Source: an uncultured Ruminococcus sp. (GTDB taxonomy: Bacteria; Bacillota; Clostridia; Oscillospirales; Ruminococcaceae). Taken from it: 11,766 nt of DNA. Shown piece by piece: positions 1 to 7,306 of the stretch (position 1 is the stretch's first letter; each line of letters begins with the position of its first letter). The notes beneath the pieces were generated by a model. That model did not search any database. It was not told the origin of the DNA and saw only the letters and a program-made list of their open reading frames with translations. Position numbers and translations under genes: made by a program. The DNA lies in assembly GCF_946187255.1 (NCBI RefSeq), contig NZ_CAMHRZ010000090.1, positions 1 through 11,766 of the forward strand, read 5' to 3'.

Positions 1-1
1 A

Positions 2-367
2 GACCAGGGGCTGATACCCGATTTTCTGGAGGAGCTGAGGAAGAATTATCCCTCATCGCTGAGCGATCAGGCGTACTACGAAAAATGCGCGAAAAAACTC
101 CTGCTTGAAAGCAGTACCTGCGATGAAGAACCCGAATGCAGCGGCTTCATCGACTACTATCTTGAAGAGGACGACGCACATATACCCGTATTCGTAAACG
201 GTGGGGGGGGCGGACATCACCCGATATACTGGGGCTTTGACAGTTCCGAGAAGATATGTCAGTTGGTGTTCGACTTCAACCTCAAAGAACTGCGGGACGG
301 CAGTGAGGATGTAAAGCCCGGCAAATGGGAAAGATATCTCATGAAACTGCGGCACGAAGGTAAGTGA
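2..367 (+). CDS. Hypothetical protein, 5' end outside window
   Basis: An open frame runs from the first bases to a TGA and gives 121 residues of the C-terminal part of a soluble, acidic protein. I do not recognise the family. Visible traits are a tyrosine/acid-rich middle (FIDYYLEEDD), a run of five glycines followed by two histidines (NGGGGGHHPIYWGF), and a C-terminus ending in KWERYLMKLRHEGK. No signal peptide or membrane segment is visible in the part present. The glycine run is encoded partly by eight consecutive G bases, a possible slippage site. The next gene starts 4 nt after the stop, so the two are probably co-transcribed. Size and context (a string of unrelated small genes) would fit an immunity-type or accessory protein, but that is only inference. 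The frame is secure because it has no stop over 366 nt and coding-like codon choice. Confidence 0.7.
   Translation, partial: DQGLIPDFLEELRKNYPSSLSDQAYYEKCAKKLLLESSTCDEEPECSGFIDYYLEEDDAHIPVFVNGGGGGHHPIYWGFDSSEKICQLVFDFNLKELRDGSEDVKPGKWERYLMKLRHEGK
203..210 (+). repeat. Homopolymeric G8 tract inside a coding region
   Basis: Eight consecutive G bases lie inside the glycine-run codons of the first, partial gene. In the reading frame used here the gene stays open on both sides. Gain or loss of one G would shift the frame. Tracts of this length can be phase-variation sites in other bacteria, and are also a common source of sequencing error. Confidence 0.85.
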
Positions 368-371
368 TGTT

Positions 372-1019
372 ATGGAAAACGGTATATCTCTGAAAAGGTC
401 GTTTCTGAACCTGGGGCTGGTGCTTCTCATCATCGGGGGGCTGTGGCTGATAAATACGGAAGTATCCAATAATATAGAACTTACCGTCGTGCATGGCGAG
501 GTCGTGGAAGTGGTCTCGGACTATGAAGTCAACGTCGCTTTTGAAGTCAACGGCGAAAAGAAGATGAGTAATGCCTATTCGATGAGTTCGGGAGCTTTTA
601 AATGGTCGTACAAGAGCGTCAGCGGGCTGGAATATCTTGACGAAGGGGAATTCTTTTACTGCGCCCGCGTTGACAAGCTCACCACGCCCGAAAGCAGCGA
701 CAATGCATCTGCGCTGATACTATTCGGCGGGATACTGGTACTGTGCTGCTGCAAGGCGTTTAAGGGGTACAAGAAGTATTTCATCGACCGCTACCCTGCG
801 CAGTTCTTTTTAACGGTGTTCAGCGAAGCTGCCGTGATGACCCTGGCGGCGTATCTCACATACTCAAACAATTACGGCGGCTGGTACGGACTGAGCGACT
901 ATCTTGGGGGACTTTTCCTTGCATTTGCGGAGCAGCTGTTCGTGCTGATAATGTGGATAGTTGCGGTGTCAAAATACAAAAAACAGTGCAAAGCTGCGGC
1001 GAATAAGGAGAATTCTTAA
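372..1019 (+). CDS. Small integral membrane protein, DUF3592-like
   Basis: This 215-residue protein has four likely membrane helices, around residues 10-27, 112-130, 144-163 and 178-199. The first two flank an extracytoplasmic or lumenal domain of about 80 residues. That domain begins with a beta-rich stretch (VVHGEVVEVVSDYEVNVAFEVNG) resembling the GxVxxV...YxVxVxFxV pattern of DUF3592 proteins; the family link is tentative. Three consecutive cysteines (125-127) end the second helix. The C-terminal tail is lysine-rich and probably cytoplasmic. The ATG lies 4 nt after the previous stop, with only a weak AAGG at 356-359, so it may rely on translational coupling. The next gene starts 1 nt after its stop. 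No function can be assigned. Confidence 0.75.
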   Translation: MENGISLKRSFLNLGLVLLIIGGLWLINTEVSNNIELTVVHGEVVEVVSDYEVNVAFEVNGEKKMSNAYSMSSGAFKWSYKSVSGLEYLDEGEFFYCARVDKLTTPESSDNASALILFGGILVLCCCKAFKGYKKYFIDRYPAQFFLTVFSEAAVMTLAAYLTYSNNYGGWYGLSDYLGGLFLAFAEQLFVLIMWIVAVSKYKKQCKAAANKENS

Positions 1020-1020
1020 A

Positions 1021-1494
1021 ATGGCGATACACAGCTTTAAGGAACTTCTTGAAAAAAACGAGGGTGCCGAGTTCGTGATACACGTTCAGTCGGAGGAGGA
1101 GCTGGAAGAGCTGGTGACGGCGCTAGAGGCACTTGAATATGAATTCTGCCTGCCGTTTCTGGGGACGATACGCGAAAAGGCGGCGGAGTTTTCCGCAGAG
1201 GACGGTGCGGACGGCTGCTGGCGGATAAGCCGTGAACGCGGTGTGGCTTACAATCCGTCGTTAGAGCACTGGCGGTTCTACTTCAATGATATAGTCGAAC
1301 TGCGGGACGGTGTCATAGTCTTCAACGAGGGCGGCTACGACGAATATTCGGCGGCGATAGAAAAGGAAAAGCTGCGTATTGCTTTCTTTGAGGACGAAGA
1401 CAAAGGCTATGCAAGACAGCTTTTCGGTCTCAGTGATGCCGACGATGCGGATATAGAAAAGTGGCTGGAAGAAAAGTTCGGAGGTCACTCATGA
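1021..1494 (+). CDS. Hypothetical acidic soluble protein
   Basis: This 157-residue protein has no signal peptide or membrane segment. The start chosen is the ATG at 1021, because AAGGAG lies at 1005-1010 with a 10-nt spacing and the preceding gene stops at 1019; an upstream in-frame start at 961 would overlap that gene without a comparable site. The N-terminal 45 residues are rich in Glu and Leu (HVQSEEELEELVTALEALEYEF) and probably helical. The middle contains aromatic residues (HWRFYFNDIVELRDGVIVFNEGGYDEY), and the C-terminal ~25 residues form another acidic helix. I do not recognise the family. It overlaps the next gene by 4 nt (ATGA), which indicates coupled translation. Confidence 0.75.
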   Translation: MAIHSFKELLEKNEGAEFVIHVQSEEELEELVTALEALEYEFCLPFLGTIREKAAEFSAEDGADGCWRISRERGVAYNPSLEHWRFYFNDIVELRDGVIVFNEGGYDEYSAAIEKEKLRIAFFEDEDKGYARQLFGLSDADDADIEKWLEEKFGGHS

Positions 1495-1916
1495 TAACCT
1501 CACCCGTAACAAAAGCTCAGCTTGAAAAATGGAGATATCTTTGGAGCAGGTATTCGGCACAGCTTTCCCCGAACAGGATAAGCGGTGCGGAACTTGACAG
1601 ATACTTCCGCGAAAAATACAGCTATACAATATGCGAACGTGAGGATATACGCTCAGCCGCCAAAGAAAACGCGAAACAGTATTCGGGGAAAGCCCCCGAT
1701 ATCGCCTGCTATGTTACGAGCGGGGATGTTTATGTCGGCATCGACAGGGTCAGCGGTCACTTTCACGTTGAAAGCAGTGATACAGAGAAAATGAAATATA
1801 TCCACGATGACCTGTTTGTAAAAAGGGGTCTGAGTGGTGAGGATATGGATAATTATGTCATTGTCGGGCAGTATATCGAGCTTAAAGGCATTGATATGCA
1901 CAGCGGACAGGTCTAA
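1491..1916 (+). CDS. Hypothetical soluble protein
   Basis: This 141-residue protein starts at the ATG overlapping the previous stop (ATGA at 1491-1494), with GGAGG at 1480-1484 only 6 nt upstream. A GTG at 1461 in the same frame lacks such a site and would overlap by 34 nt, so it is less likely. The N-terminal half is basic and helical (EKWRYLWSRY, then ELDRYFREKYSY). The C-terminal half looks like a small alpha/beta fold, with ACYVTSGDVYVGIDRVSGHFHVES and a closing NYVIVGQYIELKGI strand region. No catalytic motif is obvious and the family is not recognised. It is followed after 33 nt by glgP with no terminator between, so it is probably part of the same transcript. Confidence 0.75.
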   Translation: MITSPVTKAQLEKWRYLWSRYSAQLSPNRISGAELDRYFREKYSYTICEREDIRSAAKENAKQYSGKAPDIACYVTSGDVYVGIDRVSGHFHVESSDTEKMKYIHDDLFVKRGLSGEDMDNYVIVGQYIELKGIDMHSGQV

Positions 1917-1949
1917 TATACAGAATAAACACCGAAAGGGGTAATATCA

Positions 1950-4313
1950 ATGGACACAAACACTTTCAAGTCAGCACTGGAGAGCGAGCTTTCGCGCAGT
2001 TTCGGCGTAACGGCAGAGAATGCCGCAGTATGGCAGCTGCATGACAGCATCTCCCGCGTGGTGATGGAGGACATTTCCGCACAGTGGAAGGAAAGCTATG
2101 AAAAGCACATGGCAGGCAGACGGGCGATGTACCTGTCTATGGAGTTCCTGATGGGCAGGGCGGTGTACAATAACCTGCTTTGTACGGGACTTACTGAAGT
2201 GGCTGACGAAGCCCTGAAAGCACACGGCAGAAGCCTTGCTGAACTTGAAGATATAGAGGATGCCGCTCTTGGCAATGGCGGTCTGGGAAGACTCGCGGCT
2301 TGCTTCCTTGATTCGGCGGCAGCGCACGACATACCGCTGGACGGATATGGTATACGCTACAAGTACGGTCTTTTCAAGCAGAGCATAGTGGACGGTTTCC
2401 AGCATGAGGAAACTGACAACTGGACAAAGTACGGCGATCCCTGGTCTGTAAGACGCGAGGAGGACGCAGTTGAGATAGTATACGGCGACCAGAAGGTGCT
2501 GGCTGTGCCCTACGATATGCCCATAATCGGCTACGGCACGAAGAATATAGGCAATCTGCGCCTGTGGCAGGCGGAGAGCGCTTCGGACTTTGACTTTGCG
2601 GCGTTCGACAGCGGCGACTACGACGGCGCAGTAAAAGCACAGAACGATGCGGAGAATATCTCCAAAGTGCTGTACCCCAACGACAATACCGATGCAGGCA
2701 AGGTACTGCGCTTAAAGCAGGAATATTTCTTCTCGGCGGCTTCCGTGACAGACGCACTGCGCAGGCACAAGGCACGTTTCGGCACATTTGATAACCTGGC
2801 AGACTATGTGACCATACAGCTGAACGATACTCACCCCGTTATCGCCATACCCGAACTTATCCGTCAGCTTATCGCAGAGGGCTATGACTTTGACAAGGCT
2901 TTCGATATCGCTCACGGTGTGTTCAACTACACCAACCATACAATCATGGCGGAAGCTCTCGAAAAATGGGACAGCAAAACGGTGGAAAAGGTACTGCCCG
3001 AGGTATACGCAGTGATACTCCAGATAAACGAGAAATTCTATGCGGATATGTACGCCCGCGGCATGGACAAGGCACAGATACGCGCAATGGCACCCGTTGG
3101 CGACGGCAAGGTGAAGATGGCGTTCATGGCGATATTCGTAAGCTCCTACATCAACGGTGTGGCGGCGATACACACGGAGATACTGAAAAACGATGCCCTC
3201 AAGGAGTGGTATGAGATATACCCCGAACGTTTCCAGAACAAGACCAACGGTATAACCCAGCGCCGCTGGCTGGCACTGTGCAACCCCGAGCTTTCCGCAC
3301 TGATAACCAGACTGCTGGGAAATGCGGATTGGGTGAAAGATCTGGACGAGCTGAAAAAGCTGGAAAAATTTGCAGACGACGAAGCTGTGCTGAAAGAATT
3401 CATGGCGATAAAGGAAGCCAAAAAGCACCAGCTGGCAGAATTTGTAAAGGCGCACGACGGCAAGGACATCGACCCCACATGGGTATTCGATATACAGATA
3501 AAGCGCCTGCATGAGTACAAAAGGCAGTTCCTCAACGCACTGAGCATACTGTATATCTACTTCGGCATAAAGGACGGCAGCATAAAAGACTTCACGCCTA
3601 CAGTATTCATATTCGGTGCGAAATCCGCTCCCGGCTACCGCAGGGCAAAGGCGATAATCAAGCTGATAAACGAGATAGGCAACTATGTCAACGCCGACCC
3701 CGACACTGCCAACAAGCTGAAAGTCGTTTTCGTACAGAATTACAATGTATCCTATGCTGAAAAGCTGGTATGTGCGGCTGATGTTTCCGAGCAGATATCC
3801 ACCGCAGGCACAGAAGCCAGCGGCACAGGAAATATGAAGCTGATGCTCAACGGTGCGGTAACACTGGGCACCTACGACGGCGCAAATGTGGAGATCGTCG
3901 AGGAGGCAGGCGAGGAGAACAACTACATCTTCGGCGCAAGGGTGGAAGACCTTGCCAAGATAATGCCCGAATACGATCCCCGCGAGATACTGTTCAAGGA
4001 CGAAAAGATCAAGCGTGTGCTTGATAAGCTGATAGACGGCACATTCTCCGACGGCGGTGTACCTTCCGATCAGGAGGGCTCCTTCCGCGAGCTTTACAAG
4101 GCACTGACGGACGGTGCCAGCTGGCACGTTCCCGACCATTACTATGTGCTGGGCGACCTGACGGACTATGTGGAGACAAAGCTGAGACTCAATGCCGACT
4201 ACAAGGACAGCCTTGCCTTCGCCCGCAAGTGCTGGCTGAATATCTGCAATGCAGGAAAATTCAGCTCCGACAGGACCGTAAAGGACTACGCTGAGAATAT
4301 CTGGAAAATATGA
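1950..4313 (+). CDS. glgP: Glycogen/starch/alpha-glucan phosphorylase (GT35)
   Basis: The 787-residue cytoplasmic enzyme releases glucose-1-phosphate from the non-reducing ends of glycogen or maltodextrins by phosphorolysis, using pyridoxal phosphate. Family landmarks are clear: LSMEFLMGR near the N-terminus, ALGNGGLGRLAACFLDS, RYKYGLFKQ, QLNDTHP, KTNGITQRRWL, DIQIKRLHEYKRQ, and the cofactor motif EASGTGNMK, whose lysine (K630) should bind PLP. The length is slightly below the E. coli and mammalian enzymes (about 815-840) but complete; the difference is not at the active site. AAAGGGG at 1935-1941 lies 8 nt before the ATG. It is probably the last gene of the unit that includes the four small upstream genes, and it ends at a strong terminator. 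No other glycogen gene is nearby, so it looks like a dispersed phosphorylase gene rather than part of a glg cluster. Confidence 0.97.
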   Translation: MDTNTFKSALESELSRSFGVTAENAAVWQLHDSISRVVMEDISAQWKESYEKHMAGRRAMYLSMEFLMGRAVYNNLLCTGLTEVADEALKAHGRSLAELEDIEDAALGNGGLGRLAACFLDSAAAHDIPLDGYGIRYKYGLFKQSIVDGFQHEETDNWTKYGDPWSVRREEDAVEIVYGDQKVLAVPYDMPIIGYGTKNIGNLRLWQAESASDFDFAAFDSGDYDGAVKAQNDAENISKVLYPNDNTDAGKVLRLKQEYFFSAASVTDALRRHKARFGTFDNLADYVTIQLNDTHPVIAIPELIRQLIAEGYDFDKAFDIAHGVFNYTNHTIMAEALEKWDSKTVEKVLPEVYAVILQINEKFYADMYARGMDKAQIRAMAPVGDGKVKMAFMAIFVSSYINGVAAIHTEILKNDALKEWYEIYPERFQNKTNGITQRRWLALCNPELSALITRLLGNADWVKDLDELKKLEKFADDEAVLKEFMAIKEAKKHQLAEFVKAHDGKDIDPTWVFDIQIKRLHEYKRQFLNALSILYIYFGIKDGSIKDFTPTVFIFGAKSAPGYRRAKAIIKLINEIGNYVNADPDTANKLKVVFVQNYNVSYAEKLVCAADVSEQISTAGTEASGTGNMKLMLNGAVTLGTYDGANVEIVEEAGEENNYIFGARVEDLAKIMPEYDPREILFKDEKIKRVLDKLIDGTFSDGGVPSDQEGSFRELYKALTDGASWHVPDHYYVLGDLTDYVETKLRLNADYKDSLAFARKCWLNICNAGKFSSDRTVKDYAENIWKI

Positions 4314-4321
4314 TAATACAC

Positions 4322-4357
4322 AGGCACACAGGGCTGACAGGCTCTGTGTGCCTTTTT
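4322..4357 (+). terminator. Intrinsic terminator after glgP
   Basis: AGGCACACAG at 4322-4331 pairs perfectly with CTGTGTGCCT at 4344-4353. The stem extends inward by a G-U and two G-C pairs, leaving the loop TGACAG. A run of five T follows (4353-4357). It starts 9 nt after the glgP stop codon. Confidence 0.9.
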
Positions 4358-4370
4358 CGTGCGGGTATAC

Positions 4371-4404
4371 AAAAAAGCAGGACGTAAATATTTCCGTCCT
4401 GCTT
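4371..4404 (-). terminator. Intrinsic terminator of the prsA-like gene
   Basis: On the - strand AAGCAGGACG (4404-4395) pairs perfectly with CGTCCTGCTT (4384-4375), with a 10-nt A/T-rich loop. A T-run (A at 4371-4376 on the + strand) follows. It lies just downstream of the stop at 4414 and back to back with the glgP terminator, so the two convergent genes are insulated from each other. Confidence 0.9.
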
Positions 4405-4413
4405 GTATATTAT

Positions 4414-5661
4414 TTAGGTTATGCTGTCGATGGTCAGCTTGTCCCATACATCGCAGTATGTTACTTCCATAGCATCCATGATCTCGTTGAACTTCTCCTG
4501 GATTGCAGGCTGATCGCGGGTAGATATCATCGAGTCGATATTCTCGTTGACATAATCCATATCGGGCTCGATACGCTTGATTATGAAATAGCCGTAGGTG
4601 GAATTCTCTACCAGCTCCTGATCAACTTCGCCAACTTTCAGCGAGAAAGTAGCATCCAGCAGCTCTTCGGGATATCCGCCTGTGTTGTTGCGCTCCATAT
4701 AGTAGCCCTTATCAGGCTCTTCAAGACCTATATCCCAGCCGTATTCCTCCACCAGCTTGAAGAAATCCTCGCCGTCCTTTGCGCGTTTCAGTGCTTCCTC
4801 AGCAACTGCCTTAGCCTTTTCCTTTGCAGCGTTCTGAGCTTCCTCATCCAGTGCGGCGTAAGCGGTGGTCTTGGCACTTATCTTCTGTGAAAGCGTAAGA
4901 TCATCATAACCCTCAGCGGTGCTGTCATCCAGCTCAGCCTGTGAGTAGTAGGGTATCATGATGTGTACCTCGTGAGCATACTCCTCGGGATCCTGTATCA
5001 ATTTCAGGAAATCCTCACGCTTGGTGGCAAACTCGCCGTCATTTGCAAAAAGGACATCCATTACCTTGTTGTAGGTCTGTGCCCTTACAAACAGCTTGTT
5101 GTATATCTCCTCATTAAGGTGAGCCCTCTGCATATCCTCCTCGAAAGCCTCCTGCGATTCATAGGAAGATACTGCCGACTGCATATTGTTGTCGATGATC
5201 TGCTGATCCTCATCATCCAGCTCGATATTATATTCTGCCGCCAGCTTGTCGGTAACAAGCTCCTGCTTCAGACCTCTGATGACATCATCCAGGAACTGCT
5301 TGTAAGCAGTATCGTTTTCGCGCAGGGATTCCTCTGTAACGCCGTAGTTCTGCTTATAGCTGTCGAGATTGTAGAAATAGTAGAACCTGAACTCGTCAAA
5401 GGTAACATCAATACCGTCAATGGTACACATAACATAATTTGAGGTATCTATAGACTCGCCGTCAACAGTCAGCGATGCAACGGGCAGCGGCTCTTCCTCC
5501 TCCACAGCAGCGGGACCTGCTACCTCGTCCTCAGCATCTGTCACGGTCTCGGTCTTTGATTCGGTCTTTTCCTTTTTATCCTTTTCCTTATCGCCGCAGC
5601 CTGTCAGTACACCTGCACAGAGGGTCAGCGCCAGAAGCATGGCGGTCATTTTTTTCAGCAT
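4414..5661 (-). CDS. Foldase lipoprotein, parvulin-type peptidyl-prolyl isomerase (PrsA/SurA-like)
   Basis: This 415-residue exported lipoprotein probably assists folding of secreted proteins on the outer face of the membrane. Residues 1-22 form a lipoprotein signal peptide (MLKKM, hydrophobic core, lipobox LTGC with Cys22 as lipid anchor). A Lys/Glu/Thr-rich linker to about residue 60 would span the wall-proximal space. Residues 75-215 are a helical, SurA_N-like chaperone region (FDEFRFYYFYNLDSYKQ...). Residues 228-366 form the parvulin domain, from EYAHEVHIMIP through GEDFFKLVEEYG, GGYPEELLDATFSLKVGEV to YGYFIIKRIEP. A ~45-residue helical tail follows. The parvulin domain carries an insert (about 240-280) rich in Asp, Ala and Glu. 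The start has AAGGAAAGGA about 9 nt upstream. It is monocistronic: its own terminator lies below it and the femX-like unit terminates above it. The PPIase activity itself is inferred from the fold. Confidence 0.9.
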   Translation of the reverse strand: MLKKMTAMLLALTLCAGVLTGCGDKEKDKKEKTESKTETVTDAEDEVAGPAAVEEEEPLPVASLTVDGESIDTSNYVMCTIDGIDVTFDEFRFYYFYNLDSYKQNYGVTEESLRENDTAYKQFLDDVIRGLKQELVTDKLAAEYNIELDDEDQQIIDNNMQSAVSSYESQEAFEEDMQRAHLNEEIYNKLFVRAQTYNKVMDVLFANDGEFATKREDFLKLIQDPEEYAHEVHIMIPYYSQAELDDSTAEGYDDLTLSQKISAKTTAYAALDEEAQNAAKEKAKAVAEEALKRAKDGEDFFKLVEEYGWDIGLEEPDKGYYMERNNTGGYPEELLDATFSLKVGEVDQELVENSTYGYFIIKRIEPDMDYVNENIDSMISTRDQPAIQEKFNEIMDAMEVTYCDVWDKLTIDSIT

Positions 5662-5717
5662 AGTATATTATCCTTTCCTTAACGGTTTATGATTGTCGAA
5701 ACACTATAACAAATAAC

Positions 5718-5723
5718 ATTATA
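5718..5723 (-). promoter_or_regulatory. Putative -10 box for the prsA-like gene
   Basis: A perfect TATAAT reads on the - strand about 57 nt upstream of the start codon, within an A/T-rich stretch (5700-5770). The hexamer at the expected -35 position (5741-5746, ACATTC) is a poor match, so the call rests on the -10 box and position only. Confidence 0.45.
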
Positions 5724-5792
5724 ATACAAATATGTGATGGGAATGTGTTTTAATTACAAATATTTTGTTTTAATTGGAACGCCTGATACCAC

Positions 5793-5825
5793 AAAAACAG
5801 CGGGACACCTTGCATTGCGTCCCGC
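5793..5825 (-). terminator. Intrinsic terminator of the femX-like gene
   Basis: On the - strand GCGGGAC (5825-5819) pairs with GTCCCGC (5806-5800) across a 12-nt loop. The outer ACA/TGT pairs can extend it past a small bulge. Five T follow (A at 5793-5797 on the + strand). It lies 10 nt after the stop codon at 5835. Confidence 0.8.
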
Positions 5826-5834
5826 CGCTGTATA

Positions 5835-6935
5835 TTACTGCATATCGGTATTTCTGTTTTTAAGGAGCTTCTGTCTTTTGCGCTCGTGCATATCCATATA
5901 TACCTTTTCCGCAAAGTCAACTATCTTCTTCATTATCGGTCTGAATGTGTAGAAATACTCACCCGCATAGGTAACGACCTCGCCGTTGAAGCCCTTCTTG
6001 AACTTGTATACGCCGTAGTTGGGGTTAGTCTCGTCCTTGTAGAAAGGTATGCCCATGAAGTCGTAGATCTCACAGTTGCCCTCCAGCGCCCAGTTTATCA
6101 TGGTCCACTGCATGAGGTAGTTGGGGTAGAGATTTCTGTGGTGGTTAGCGGATGCGCCGTACACATAACAGGTCTTGCCTGCGTACTGCGTAGTAACAGC
6201 GCCCGAAAGAGGTATCTTCTTGCCGTCCTCGTCAACATAGCACATGAACAGATGACAGTGATCCTTGCCCAGTCCCTCGATGAACTTGACAAAATAATCC
6301 TTGCCTCTTATGGAAAATCCGTCGCGTATACCGGTAGCTTCCATCATAGGATAGAAATCATCCAGTGCCTCAGTGCCGCATATCTCGCAGTATACGCCCT
6401 TTTTGGGTCCCTTGCGGATACGGTTGCGCCAGTCGGGCTTGAATGACTGCATCACCTCATCGGCGGTCTTGCCCTTTATGTTGCGGAGCATATAGTTGTT
6501 TCTCGCCTGTATCGTAGTGAGCTCGGGGGCATCATCTATATGCGAGAAGCCCATATCCGTAATCAGCTTTGAGCGGTCCCTCTCCTTTTCCTCAAAGGGC
6601 GGGTCCCACATGAACTGATATGCCTTGTATTTTTTTGCCAGCACCTTTATGCCTTCAAAGAGGTCGGTCATTACCTCCTTGTCGCTCCAGTCGCACACAG
6701 GACCGTGGGGCGCATACAGGAAGGTGGTGGGAAATATGGGAATATGCTTGATTATGACCAGACAGGTGCCTCTTATCTTGCCGTCGGCACCACGAGAGAT
6801 AACAGCATCCCAGCCCCAGTTCTCCTTGACCTTCGGCCATCTCAGTGACTGCATGAAGTTGCCGTACTCGCTGTTCTTTGCAAAGCTCTCATACTCCTTC
6901 AGCAGCTCTTTGTTTTTCTTATCTATTATTTCCAT
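5835..6935 (-). CDS. FemAB-family peptidoglycan aminoacyltransferase
   Basis: The 366-residue cytoplasmic protein belongs to the Fem (FemX/FemA/MurM) family, which moves an amino acid from an aminoacyl-tRNA onto the peptidoglycan precursor. Typical stretches are the N-terminal NFMQSLRWPKVKENWGWD and FLYAPHGPVCDW (about 73-84), KPDWRNRIRKGPKKGV (166-181), RGKDYFVKFIEGLG (210-223), GAVTTQYAGKTCYVYGAS (245-262), HHRNLYPNYLMQW (265-277) and the C-terminal YDFMGIPF...GVYKFKKGFNG (291-318). These fit two GNAT-like lobes. The long coiled-coil arm of staphylococcal FemA is not evident, as in shorter relatives. ATG at 6935 is chosen because GGAGAGG (6943-6949) lies 7 nt upstream; a GTG at 6956 would sit on the far side of that site. 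It has its own promoter and terminator. Which amino acid it adds cannot be told from sequence. Confidence 0.9.
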   Translation of the reverse strand: MEIIDKKNKELLKEYESFAKNSEYGNFMQSLRWPKVKENWGWDAVISRGADGKIRGTCLVIIKHIPIFPTTFLYAPHGPVCDWSDKEVMTDLFEGIKVLAKKYKAYQFMWDPPFEEKERDRSKLITDMGFSHIDDAPELTTIQARNNYMLRNIKGKTADEVMQSFKPDWRNRIRKGPKKGVYCEICGTEALDDFYPMMEATGIRDGFSIRGKDYFVKFIEGLGKDHCHLFMCYVDEDGKKIPLSGAVTTQYAGKTCYVYGASANHHRNLYPNYLMQWTMINWALEGNCEIYDFMGIPFYKDETNPNYGVYKFKKGFNGEVVTYAGEYFYTFRPIMKKIVDFAEKVYMDMHERKRQKLLKNRNTDMQ

Positions 6936-6982
6936 TATTTTACCTCTCCAAAGCACAAAATCGCCTATATTCTGACCTTTTT

Positions 6983-7011
6983 ATTATACAATACCCCGTT
7001 CCGAAATTCAA
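6983..7011 (-). promoter_or_regulatory. Sigma-A type promoter of the femX-like gene
   Basis: On the - strand TTGAAT (7011-7006) and a perfect TATAAT (6988-6983) are separated by exactly 17 nt. The predicted start point is about 40 nt upstream of the chosen start codon at 6935, leaving room for the ribosome binding site. Confidence 0.8.
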
Positions 7012-7084
7012 TAGTATTAATATACAAAACCTCACGGCGGGTAAAGCCATTTTACTATTATATTGTTGCCCATTGCATCACAGG

Positions 7085-7297
7085 TCATTCCTCGGGCGGG
7101 ATAAGCCCGTAGCTTTCGTAGAACGCATCAATATCCGCCTTTGAGCGCACCAGCTCACTGTACATCAGCTCACCGCTCTTACGGTCGAGAAAACCTATGA
7201 TCTTTTCGCCGGTGCAGGTGGATGACTGCACCTTTATCTCCATGCCCTCACATCCGGTCGGCACCTTTTTGATGACCTTTTTTCTGAATATGCCCAT
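7085..7297 (-). CDS. Small conserved-type hypothetical protein
   Basis: This is a 70-residue soluble protein with a basic N-terminus (MGIFRKKVIKKVP), two cysteines (C16 and C28), and an acidic C-terminus ending IPPEE. The pattern SSTCTGEKIIGFLDRKSGEL...LVRSKADIDAFYESYGL resembles, from memory, a family of very small clostridial proteins that databases sometimes label aspartate dehydrogenase; that label is almost certainly a misannotation at this length. A GGTGGAG site sits just before the ATG and overlaps the stop of the FliB-family gene 9 nt upstream, so translation is probably coupled. No function is assignable, but the linkage suggests a role with the upstream cysteine-rich protein. Confidence 0.7.
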   Translation of the reverse strand: MGIFRKKVIKKVPTGCEGMEIKVQSSTCTGEKIIGFLDRKSGELMYSELVRSKADIDAFYESYGLIPPEE

Positions 7298-7306
7298 ATC
7301 TCCACC

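Noticed and set aside
2712..4139. Long antisense frame (475 codons) opposite glgP
   Set aside because: It mirrors the strongly conserved glgP reading frame, has no ribosome binding site and encodes no recognisable protein; codon bias of glgP explains it.
4348..4890. Antisense frame of 180 codons opposite the prsA-like gene
   Set aside because: It begins inside the two terminators and runs opposite a gene with signal peptide and parvulin domain.
7037..7055. GTAAA/TTTAC stem as terminator of the FliB-family unit
   Set aside because: Only five A/T-rich pairs and no T-run directly after it; no convincing terminator was found for this unit.
7057..7062. TATAAT on the - strand downstream of the 70-residue gene
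   Set aside because: No -35-like sequence at suitable spacing (ACCTGT at 7085-7080), and the better promoter at 6983-7011 lies between it and the femX-like gene.
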